DNA of 17,113 bases from an uncultured Bacteroidota bacterium (GTDB lineage Bacteria; Bacteroidota; Bacteroidia; Chitinophagales; Chitinophagaceae). The stretch spans positions 1 through 17,113 of the forward strand of contig CAILMA010000697.1 in NCBI GenBank assembly GCA_903835145.1, in the 5' to 3' direction. The notes beneath the pieces are model-generated. The model did not search any database. It saw nothing but the letters and a program-made list of their open reading frames with translations, and had not been told where the DNA came from. Shown piece after piece: positions 6,319 through 13,341 of this stretch (the stretch's first letter is position 1; every line of letters begins with the position of its first letter). A program made the position numbers and the translations under genes.

Positions 6319-7833
6319 CTAATGTTTGAAATGGCGGGTCTCTGTAAGCACCAATGCAAGGTTGTTTTCCTGGCAAAACTGAATAGTGTCCTTGTCTCTT
6401 ACAGAGCCACCCGGCTGAATAACAGCAGTTATACCTGCCTCGTGTGCAAGGCGCACACAGTCATCAAACGGGAAAAAAGCGTCGGAGGCAAGCACTGCAC
6501 CCGCTGGCGTAAAACCAAACTGGCGCGATTTATCCAGTGCCTGTTTCATAGCGTCTACACGGCTGGTTTGTCCGCAACCCTTGCCTATCAGTTGCCTGTT
6601 TTTTACTATTGCTATAGCATTAGATTTCAGGTGTTTACAAACGAGGTTTGCAAACACAAGGTCATTTTCTTCTGCTGCGGTGCAGTTGCGGCTGCCGGCT
6701 TCTTTCCAGTGCAGGTAGTTTTTATCGTCAGCATCTTGCACCAGCACGCCACCAAGTATGCGCTTGTATTCGCGTTCATGGGTCATTTTGGTGCGTTGCT
6801 GTAATATGTTACGGTTTTTCTTGCTCTTGAGCAACGTAAGCGCACTTTCATCATACGCAGGAGCTATCAGTATCTCGAAAAACAGTTCATTTATTTTAGT
6901 CGCAGTTTCAACGTCAATGGGTTGATTTGTGATGAGCACCCCGCCAAATGCGCTTTCAGGGTCCGCTGCAAGAGCTGCGTCCCACGCCTGACTCACGTCT
7001 TCGCGCACTGCCACACCACATACGTTAGTGTGCTTAATAATGGCAAATGCAGGCATTGAAAATTCTTGTATCAACTGGCAGGCAGCATCGATATCCACCA
7101 AGTTGTTGTAAGAAAGCTCCTTGCCATTCAGCTTCTCGAACAGTCCGTTGAGGTTACCATAAAACTCAGCTTTCTGGTGTGGGTTTTCGCCATACCTGAG
7201 CACTTGTTTATTGCCGTGCGATATTTGGTAGCTGTCGTGTTCGTGCTTGGTATTGAAGTAGGTTGAAATAGCAACATCATAATGCGCGCACTCTGCAAAA
7301 GCAGCAGATGCAAAGGCCTTGCGGTCGCCGATTGTTGTCTTTCCATTGCCGGCTTCAAGCAACTGAAGGAGCGGTTCGTATTGGTTTTTAGAAGCAACGA
7401 TGCAAACATCTGCAAAATTCTTACCCGCAGCCCTTATGAGCGAAACGCCGCCTATATCAATTTTTTCTATTATTGCAGCTTCGTCAGTTGTCTGCTTTAC
7501 AGTATCCTCAAACGGGTAAAGGTCTACGATTACCAAATCTATCAGCGGTATATTGTATTCAACAACCTGCTGCATATCGGTATCAAGAGAGCGACGGGCA
7601 AGGATGCCGCCAAATACTCCCGGATGCAGGGTTTTTACCCTTCCACCCAATATAGAAGGGTAGCCTGTAACCTGCTCTACCGGAGTGCAGGGAATACCCA
7701 TTTTCTCTATAAATGTTTGTGTGCCGCCAGTAGAGTATATGCTCACACCAAGCGCATGTAGTTTATTTACTATTGGCTCCAGCCCCTCTTTATTAAAAAC
7801 AGAAATCAGCGCCGATTGTATGGTTCGGTTCAT
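6319..7833 (-). CDS. purH: Bifunctional AICAR transformylase / IMP cyclohydrolase
   Basis: This 504-residue enzyme catalyses the last two steps of de novo IMP synthesis: formylation of AICAR with 10-formyl-THF, then ring closure. The N-terminal MGS-like cyclohydrolase domain (~1-190) shows STGGT (34-38) and GGRVKTLHPGVFGG (63-76). The transformylase domain shows RYGENPHQ (213-220), YNNLVDIDA (242-250), KHTNVCG with catalytic Lys267/His268 (267-273), ESAFGG (293-298) and a SDAFFPF block near the C terminus. It is close to the usual ~520 residues. ATG at 7833 is chosen because the -7 element at 7852-7859 lies between it and a more upstream TTG (7863), and MNRTIQSALISVF fits family N termini. 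It lies after the YdcF-like gene in the same direction but has its own promoter. Confidence 0.96.
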   Translation of the reverse strand: MNRTIQSALISVFNKEGLEPIVNKLHALGVSIYSTGGTQTFIEKMGIPCTPVEQVTGYPSILGGRVKTLHPGVFGGILARRSLDTDMQQVVEYNIPLIDLVIVDLYPFEDTVKQTTDEAAIIEKIDIGGVSLIRAAGKNFADVCIVASKNQYEPLLQLLEAGNGKTTIGDRKAFASAAFAECAHYDVAISTYFNTKHEHDSYQISHGNKQVLRYGENPHQKAEFYGNLNGLFEKLNGKELSYNNLVDIDAACQLIQEFSMPAFAIIKHTNVCGVAVREDVSQAWDAALAADPESAFGGVLITNQPIDVETATKINELFFEILIAPAYDESALTLLKSKKNRNILQQRTKMTHEREYKRILGGVLVQDADDKNYLHWKEAGSRNCTAAEENDLVFANLVCKHLKSNAIAIVKNRQLIGKGCGQTSRVDAMKQALDKSRQFGFTPAGAVLASDAFFPFDDCVRLAHEAGITAVIQPGGSVRDKDTIQFCQENNLALVLTETRHFKH

Positions 7834-7851
7834 TAAATATTGTTTAGGGTG

Positions 7852-7859
7852 CGAAGATA
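7852..7859 (-). promoter_or_regulatory. -7 promoter element of purH
   Basis: The minus strand reads TATCTTCG followed by CACCC, identical over 13 bases to the element upstream of tig. It would give a leader of about 10-15 bases before the ATG at 7833. The -33 position is only T-rich. Confidence 0.5.
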
Positions 7860-7955
7860 GCAACTTAAATATTTATAAAACTGGTCGCATCGGCTTAGCA
7901 CTGTCCTCCCATCAGCTTATCGGTGGCGCTGAATATTCTTTGTGGAATTTGCAAG

Positions 7956-8648
7956 TCAAAGGGGACCAACCCTGCCATGCTCATACTGGTTCCATTTTAT
8001 ATTCTTGCCCAGGGTGCCTCTAAAGCGCTGCCAGAAGCCTTCTTTATCGGTGATAGAGATAAAGTCTTTGCCGGCGACAGCCGATGCAGGGTCTATAACC
8101 GGGTTCAGGTAATTGTACTTCACCACGCTATCGTGTACATAGGGAAGCTGGTAAATATGTGTTTCAAATCTCTTTCGGCACAGGCTCCTGAGCAGGCCTG
8201 CCTGAAATGGATCAGTGGCAAGGCCAATAGATTTGAACCCTGATTTTTGTGCCAGCAGGTAGGAGTAATACACGTTTTCTGAGCTATGGCGTGCAAGCGT
8301 ATCATAATATATATGGTCTGCCGGTACACCCATTTGCATGGCATACAAGCCCATAATTTTTGCCTCAAACCAGGGGCTATACACAGCGCCCCCGGAGTAA
8401 ATGATGTTTTTAGTATAGCCGTTTTTATACAAAATCACAGACCACAGCACCCGCGATTTCATTACCGAATCCCAACTGTTGTTTTTAAAGGGGACGCCCG
8501 GCACTATAATCACATCGAGCGGCTTTACTTGCTTCACTATTTCAAGGTCTTTAGCCGGCACTTTCTTATACGAGTAGCACCCCGCTACATTTAGCAGGAG
8601 CAAGCAAGCAACTACAGCAACGAGATATTTACGTTTTTTAATGCTCAA
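7956..8648 (-). CDS. YdcF/ElyC-family (DUF218) lipoprotein
   Basis: This 230-residue protein starts with basic residues, a hydrophobic stretch (8-22) and a lipobox-like VAGC with Cys24, so it is probably a lipoprotein. The DUF218 core is recognisable: DVIIVPGVP (45-53), IIYSGGAVYSPWFEA (82-96), a helix with MGVP (106-109), RHSSENVYYS (120-129) and ATDPFQAGLLR (144-154). DUF218 proteins include ElyC and SanA of enterobacteria, linked to envelope integrity; the exact reaction is not known. The start appears to be TTG (8648): no ATG or GTG is available just upstream, and an internal Met would remove the signal sequence. It follows yicC by 51 bases in the same direction, and purH follows. Family call good, function uncertain. 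Confidence 0.8.
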   Translation of the reverse strand: MSIKKRKYLVAVVACLLLLNVAGCYSYKKVPAKDLEIVKQVKPLDVIIVPGVPFKNNSWDSVMKSRVLWSVILYKNGYTKNIIYSGGAVYSPWFEAKIMGLYAMQMGVPADHIYYDTLARHSSENVYYSYLLAQKSGFKSIGLATDPFQAGLLRSLCRKRFETHIYQLPYVHDSVVKYNYLNPVIDPASAVAGKDFISITDKEGFWQRFRGTLGKNIKWNQYEHGRVGPL

Positions 8649-8699
8649 GAAGGCTGACTTTTTTGTAAAAATTTTAAAATCAGTGTAGTATAATTGTGG

Positions 8700-9575
8700 C
8701 TATAGAATATTCATGATCTGTTCTTTCGCTTTTTCCAGTTCGTCCTTCATGTTTATAACTATCTGCTGTATTTCGGCATGGTTGGCTTTCGCTCCAAGGG
8801 TATTTATTTCCCGGCCTATCTCCTGTACTATAAAGTTGAGTTTCCGGCCTATTGCTGCGTCTTTGTTGTTTACAGTGTCATGAAAATACTGGCAATGTTG
8901 TTTCAGTCGGGTTTTTTCTTCTGAAAAGTCCATGCGCTCCAGGTAGTAAATCATCTCCTGCTCAAATCTGTTTGGGTCTATTTTTTGCTTGCCTACCGCA
9001 TCTTCAAGCCATTGATCCAGTTTAGCACGTATCCGCTCAGTTCGTTCTGCCTCCAGTGGCAGTACTTTAGCGAGGAGGTTTTCTATGTTATCAATACGGG
9101 AGTGTATGTCCTTGTAAAGTACTTCTCCTTCGTGCTTGCGGTGCTCCATAAGGTTATTGGCAGCCAGTATCACCACTTCCTTTATTTTTATCCAGTCTTC
9201 CTCTGGCAGGGCATCCTGATCAGGTGCCACAACCTCAGGCATACGCATGAGCGTAGAGATGATGTTATCTTCCGGCAGACCTATCTGGCTGGAGATCTGC
9301 TTCATACCCTGGTAGTAAAATAAAGCAAGGTCAGTATTCACTATCATTGGCTTTGAGGCACCTTCCTGCTTTATAGCAATAGATAAATCGATAGTGCCCC
9401 TGAGTAAAATATTATTAAGTATATTTCTTATGTCGAACTCGTAATTGCGGATAATGGGCGGCAATTTTGTCATTACTTCAAATTGCTTGCCATTAAGAGC
9501 CTTTATCTCTATCACTACCTGTCGGCGCTCAATCGTTGCCTCTGCCCGGCCAAAACCGGTCATGCTATATAACAT
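8700..9575 (-). CDS. yicC: YicC-family endoribonuclease
   Basis: This 291-residue protein starts with the family hallmark MLYSMTGFGRAE and ends with the DUF1732 domain. That domain carries IVQEIGREINTLGAKANH (about 247-264) and a final helix KDELEKAKEQIMNIL. YicC-like proteins are conserved stress-associated endoribonucleases with acidic residues in the C-terminal domain. ATG at 9575 is chosen over an upstream TTG (9605) because family members begin with M(I/L).SMTGFG and AGGA lies about 15 bases upstream. The gene is divergent from the EnvC-like gene. It leads a same-direction series with the YdcF-like gene 51 bases downstream. In many Bacteroidota yicC precedes gmk; here gmk is not adjacent. 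Confidence 0.92.
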   Translation of the reverse strand: MLYSMTGFGRAEATIERRQVVIEIKALNGKQFEVMTKLPPIIRNYEFDIRNILNNILLRGTIDLSIAIKQEGASKPMIVNTDLALFYYQGMKQISSQIGLPEDNIISTLMRMPEVVAPDQDALPEEDWIKIKEVVILAANNLMEHRKHEGEVLYKDIHSRIDNIENLLAKVLPLEAERTERIRAKLDQWLEDAVGKQKIDPNRFEQEMIYYLERMDFSEEKTRLKQHCQYFHDTVNNKDAAIGRKLNFIVQEIGREINTLGAKANHAEIQQIVINMKDELEKAKEQIMNIL

Positions 9576-9702
9576 AGTATTTTTCTTTCCTACAAAAGAA
9601 AACAAAGTTTTACAATAATCACCTAAAACGATGCTTTAATGTTGAAATTGATAAAATTATCCAAAAAAGCAGGTGGCACATACCTTCAGCCGTTTAATTG
9701 GC

Positions 9703-9710
9703 TATATTTG
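9703..9710 (+). promoter_or_regulatory. -7 promoter element of the envC-like gene
   Basis: TATATTTG is an exact TAnnTTTG match, 19 bases before the ATG at 9730. It falls inside the longer open frame that could begin at GTG 9673, which argues that 9730 is the real start. Confidence 0.55.
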
Positions 9711-9729
9711 TTTCTCACTTAATTTGCTC

Positions 9730-11145
9730 ATGCGAAAAGGCTACCTGTTTGTTGTATTGTGTCTTGCTCTAACGGTAGCTGCCAGAGCTCAGCAACCACA
9801 GGAGCAAACGTCAATAAGGTACAACAACAACTACGTGCCACCCACAAAGGCGCAGCTTGAAGCAAAAAAGAAGGAAATACTGGACGCCATCAATGAAACG
9901 GAGCATCAGCTCGATGAAATTAAGAAAAATAAAAATGCAACAGTAAGTCAGGTGCGTGCTTTGCAATACAAGCTTGCTCAGCGACAAAACCTGATTTCAA
10001 ATATAAATCAGGAGATAGGCAATATTGACAATACCATTGTGCTTTCCTCGAAAGAGATTCTCACACTAAAGCAAAAGCTGGAAATGCTGAAAGTGCGGTA
10101 TGCGCAGTCTATCAGGTATTCTTATGAAACCCGCAGCTCCTACGATATGCTGGCGTTCCTATTTTCTTCCAGCGATTTTAATGACGCAGTAAGACGCATG
10201 AAATACCTGAAAAAATTCAGAGATTTCAGGAAACAGCAGGTAGACCAGATACACCAGACACAAGACCAGATACAACATAAGATAGGCGACCTTAACAAGG
10301 AAAAAGAGGAAAAAGATCAGTTGCTGAATTCACAAAAGCAGCAAAGTCAGGCCTTGCAGGGCGATATGCAGGAAAAGAACAACGCTATTCAGGATCTGAA
10401 AGGCCGCGAGGCTGAATTGCAGAAAAAAGCCGACGAAAACAGGAAGGTGGCTGCCCGTGTGAACAAAGCGATTAATGACATCATAGAGCGCGAAATGGCT
10501 GCAGCGCTGAAAAGAGCACAGGACGAGGAAAAGAAACGACTGGATGCTGAAGCCAAGGCTGCCGCAGCTAAGCCAGCTGCAGCCAAACCTGCGACGCCTG
10601 CCAAGGCTGTGCCCGGCAAGCCCGCCCCCGACGTGTATGTAAACAACCCATCGGCCCCCAAAGCGCCTAAACCCGAAGCTGCTCCACTGATGCTTACGCC
10701 AACGGACGTGGCCCTTGCGGCCAATTTTGAGGGTAACAAAGGAAAATTATACTGGCCGGTAACACAAGGTTATATCTCAGATCACTTTGGTACTCACCCT
10801 GACCCAATAGCGAAATTTGTAATTGAAGAGAACCCCGGGATAGACATACGTACTTCTCCTAATGCCCCGGTGAGGGCTGTATTTGAAGGCACTGTAACCA
10901 GTGTTATCACCGTAGAGGGGAATAAAATAGTAGTAATTGCCCACGGTAACTATTTTACTGTATATAATAACCTCGCATCCACATCTGTTAACAAAGGACA
11001 GCACATCAATACATTGCAAACAATAGGTGTGGTTGCTGAAAACTTTGAAGGTGAGCCCACCATAAAGTTCCAAATCTGGAAATCTAACGGTAAAAAGGGC
11101 TCTGTGAAGTTGAATCCCGAACAGTGGATAGGAAAGGCGAGGTAG
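9730..11145 (+). CDS. EnvC-like murein hydrolase activator, signal peptide, coiled coil, degenerate LytM
   Basis: This 471-residue secreted protein has a signal peptide (MRKGYLFVVLCLALTVAARA, cleavage likely after Ala20). Long coiled coils span about 40-130 and 165-275, and an Ala/Pro/Lys-rich linker spans 272-320. The C-terminal M23/LytM-like domain lies at about 338-466 (GKLYWPV at 338-344, NPGIDIRTSPNAPVRAVFEGTV at 368-389). The zinc ligands are missing: the His of the HxxxD motif is Asn368 (Asp372 is kept) and the HxH motif is replaced by TIK (444-446). This matches EnvC-type proteins, which do not cut peptidoglycan themselves but activate amidases for daughter-cell separation. An upstream GTG (9673) is rejected because it would bury the signal peptide and span the promoter. 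No FtsEX genes are adjacent. Confidence 0.88.
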   Translation: MRKGYLFVVLCLALTVAARAQQPQEQTSIRYNNNYVPPTKAQLEAKKKEILDAINETEHQLDEIKKNKNATVSQVRALQYKLAQRQNLISNINQEIGNIDNTIVLSSKEILTLKQKLEMLKVRYAQSIRYSYETRSSYDMLAFLFSSSDFNDAVRRMKYLKKFRDFRKQQVDQIHQTQDQIQHKIGDLNKEKEEKDQLLNSQKQQSQALQGDMQEKNNAIQDLKGREAELQKKADENRKVAARVNKAINDIIEREMAAALKRAQDEEKKRLDAEAKAAAAKPAAAKPATPAKAVPGKPAPDVYVNNPSAPKAPKPEAAPLMLTPTDVALAANFEGNKGKLYWPVTQGYISDHFGTHPDPIAKFVIEENPGIDIRTSPNAPVRAVFEGTVTSVITVEGNKIVVIAHGNYFTVYNNLASTSVNKGQHINTLQTIGVVAENFEGEPTIKFQIWKSNGKKGSVKLNPEQWIGKAR

Positions 11146-11290
11146 TGTGTATCTGAATTCGGCTTCACTTTTTTACTAATTTTAAAATGTCTATTCGAAA
11201 ATGGAGAATCAATGCTGATTTCATTTTTCAGACAGGTATACCATCGTAAAAAACAATCTGATTAGTCTTGGACCTAAAGAGTTGAAAAGT

Positions 11291-12613
11291 ATGTATATAG
11301 AGCACCTCAAGTTAGAAAATTTTAAAAATTTCGGCGAAATTTCGGTTGCGTTTCAACCCGGTGTTAACCTTTTGGTAGGTACTAATGGAAGTGGCAAAAC
11401 ATCTATACTGGAAGCTATCAATGTAGCTGTAGGCGGTTTTTTTGCTTCACAGGAACAAAAAATGCAACGGGCTATTGAATTTGATGAAATTAAAATTACA
11501 AGACGAGAAGGGCAGCCATTCCCTGTTAGAGAATTGTCTACTGCCGTTATTGCAAAATCACCGTCGATAGGCGAATGGACAAGGACTATTTCAAGTAAAA
11601 CAAAAACAAATTCTGATAAAGGACTAAAGGCAGCTGCTGATTATGGAGCTCAGTTTTTTAAAGCATTTGATACAGCTGGCGATGAAATACCGGCACCTTT
11701 GATTTCTTATTATTCTACCCAAAGATTATTTAAGGACTCAAGTCAGTCGGCAAAACAGAAATTTGACCCCAGTGCCGGACGGCGAAATGGATACCTGCAA
11801 TGTCTGAAAGAACCTGCAATAAAGCAAGTTCTAAATGATTGGCTCGGTAAAGCAGTCACACTCAGGGCTACCAAGCAAATTAAAGACATTATAAGTAGCG
11901 ATTTGATTGTTGATAACGTAGACTCAGCTATCCGGAAAACGCTAATTAGATTTAACGAACTTCCGGATAACTTTGCACTAAAAATATATCAAAACCCTTT
12001 TTTTGAAAATGAGCTTTTTATACAGTATGACAAGGAACATGATTTGCCGATTTCCTATTATTCTGATGGCTTCAGAAACTTAATTTTCTTAATCATAGAT
12101 TTGGTATGGCGTGCTTCTCAATTAAACCCTTGGATGTCACTGGAACAAATATCGACTGACGTTACTGGTGTTGTCACAATCGATGAAATTGACTTACACT
12201 TACACCCCAAATGGCAGTCAAAAGCAATTCGTTTGTTGCAAGATTTATTTCCAAAGGTCCAATTTTTTATTACTACCCACAGCCCAACTGTAGTAGCAAA
12301 TTTTGAAAACGGTACATTATATATTATCGCTGATGATCAAATTTGTGTGCCTCAGGAAAAGTACTTCGGCAGGCAAATCGATGCAGTGTTAAGAGATGTG
12401 CTTGGCGCTACTGACCGCAATGTCGCTACCCAAAAGAAAGTTGATTTGTTGCTCCGGTTGATAGATGAAAATGCCTCTGAGCAAGAGATCAATCAACTGC
12501 TTTCTGAACTGACAAATTTAATTGGCATCGATGATGCCGAAATTCAACAAGCAATATCCCTATGGGAATGGAAAAAATTCAACAAAGTACAAACTGATGC
12601 AGTACATATCTAA
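11291..12613 (+). CDS. ptuA: AAA/ABC-like ATPase, probable Septu PtuA
   Basis: This 440-residue protein belongs to the AAA_15/AAA_21, SMC-like group. It starts with MYIEHLKLENFKNF, the usual first strand. Walker A GTNGSGKT is at 30-37. A signature-like YYSDGFRNLIF lies at 256-266. Walker B with extended acidic residues VVTIDEIDLHLHPKWQ is at 294-309 (Asp298, Glu299, then DLHLHP), and the H-loop ITTHSP is at 327-332. Between Walker A and the signature lies a ~200-residue insertion typical of defence ATPases. It overlaps the HNH gene by 17 bases, so the pair is surely co-translated. In Septu systems PtuA forms an ATP-regulated complex with the PtuB nuclease. ATG at 11291 is preferred; an in-frame TTG at 11282 is possible. 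The DNA is AT-richer than the flanking genes, suggesting acquisition by transfer. Confidence 0.75.
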   Translation: MYIEHLKLENFKNFGEISVAFQPGVNLLVGTNGSGKTSILEAINVAVGGFFASQEQKMQRAIEFDEIKITRREGQPFPVRELSTAVIAKSPSIGEWTRTISSKTKTNSDKGLKAAADYGAQFFKAFDTAGDEIPAPLISYYSTQRLFKDSSQSAKQKFDPSAGRRNGYLQCLKEPAIKQVLNDWLGKAVTLRATKQIKDIISSDLIVDNVDSAIRKTLIRFNELPDNFALKIYQNPFFENELFIQYDKEHDLPISYYSDGFRNLIFLIIDLVWRASQLNPWMSLEQISTDVTGVVTIDEIDLHLHPKWQSKAIRLLQDLFPKVQFFITTHSPTVVANFENGTLYIIADDQICVPQEKYFGRQIDAVLRDVLGATDRNVATQKKVDLLLRLIDENASEQEINQLLSELTNLIGIDDAEIQQAISLWEWKKFNKVQTDAVHI

Positions 12614-13295
12614 AAGTAAACAGCCGCCCGGAAAATGGAGCGACTGGTTTTCGATTGTCACAGACGAAGGCAGTCGAGTTTCCTATGATTATAAAGCTGA
12701 TTATCATGCCATTAGCGACCAAATCCGCTTCGCAAGGGAGCATTTAATAGAGGAGCAAAACGGTCTATGTGCTTATTGCCAAAAAGCAATTAGTGTTATA
12801 AATTCTTCCATTGAGCACTTAATTCCAAAAGAACACAATTTGGGGTTGTCAACAAATTATTTTAATTTGATTGCTGTTTGTGCTAATTCCATCAAAGACC
12901 CAGAGAGTGGTCGAAGGCATTGTGACAAGGAGAGGGGTAGCAAGCTCTTGCCAGAGGTGATATTTTATCAAAATGCCACTGTTAAAAAAAATGCTAACCA
13001 TGCCTATTTTCAAGCAAATGCAGATGGCAGTATTGTGCCCAAACCCAGTCTATCAGAACAGATTAAACAACAGGTTGTGGCATTTATCGAGATATTGAAC
13101 CTCAATCATCCAATATTAATCCAAGACAGGAGAAAGACTTTCCTGACTGGTCTTCTGAATGCTCAAAAAAATATTCCACCTCAACAAAAACAAGCGTATT
13201 GGGAGGTTCAATTTGAGAGGATTTTCCAAGATAACACCCACCCATTCCGCCAGTTCTTATTGATCTTTTTATCAAAACAATTAGGCCGAAATTGA
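12597..13295 (+). CDS. ptuB: HNH endonuclease of TIGR02646 type, probable Septu PtuB
   Basis: This 232-residue protein has LCAYC (Cys58, Cys61), SIEHLIPK with the HNH histidine (His74), NLIAVC (Asn90, Cys95) and HCDKERG (His108, Cys109). This is the order of the TIGR02646 family, annotated as putative HNH endonuclease of retron and Septu systems. The four cysteines probably bind a structural zinc and His74/Asn90 form the HNH active site. The C-terminal ~100 residues are helical without recognisable motifs. The start is ATG at 12597, inside the end of the ATPase gene; the open frame extends upstream but only as a shadow of that gene. No reverse transcriptase gene is within the window, so this is more likely classical two-gene Septu than a retron. 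The expected role is nucleic acid cleavage on infection. Confidence 0.78.
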   Translation: MQYISKSKQPPGKWSDWFSIVTDEGSRVSYDYKADYHAISDQIRFAREHLIEEQNGLCAYCQKAISVINSSIEHLIPKEHNLGLSTNYFNLIAVCANSIKDPESGRRHCDKERGSKLLPEVIFYQNATVKKNANHAYFQANADGSIVPKPSLSEQIKQQVVAFIEILNLNHPILIQDRRKTFLTGLLNAQKNIPPQQKQAYWEVQFERIFQDNTHPFRQFLLIFLSKQLGRN

Positions 13296-13307
13296 AGTGG
13301 CGCAGAT

Positions 13308-13341
13308 TAGTGAAGATGCAGGTTTTTCTATATTTTCACTA
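13308..13341. repeat. Inverted repeat between the convergent ptuB-like and DUF4143 genes
   Basis: TAGTGAA (13308-13314) and TTCACTA (13335-13341) are perfect inverted copies separated by 20 bases, the second containing the stop codon of the DUF4143 gene. It may help end converging transcripts. No long T-run follows, so an intrinsic terminator is not claimed. Confidence 0.35.

Noticed and set aside
6322..6804. 160-codon plus-strand frame
   Set aside because: It is antisense to the highly conserved transformylase domain of purH.
9673..9729. GTG start 19 codons upstream of the envC-like ATG
   Set aside because: It would place residues before the signal peptide and includes the -7 promoter element at 9703-9710.
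10389..10739. 116-codon minus-strand frame rich in Ala and Ser
   Set aside because: It is the reverse shadow of the Ala/Pro/Lys-rich linker and coiled coil of the envC-like gene.
11146..11290. Possible retron RNA or reverse transcriptase upstream of the Septu-like pair
   Set aside because: The gap is only ~145 bases, has no strong paired arms, and no reverse transcriptase gene exists in the window. A weak AATCA/TGATT hairpin near 11208-11221 was too short to call.
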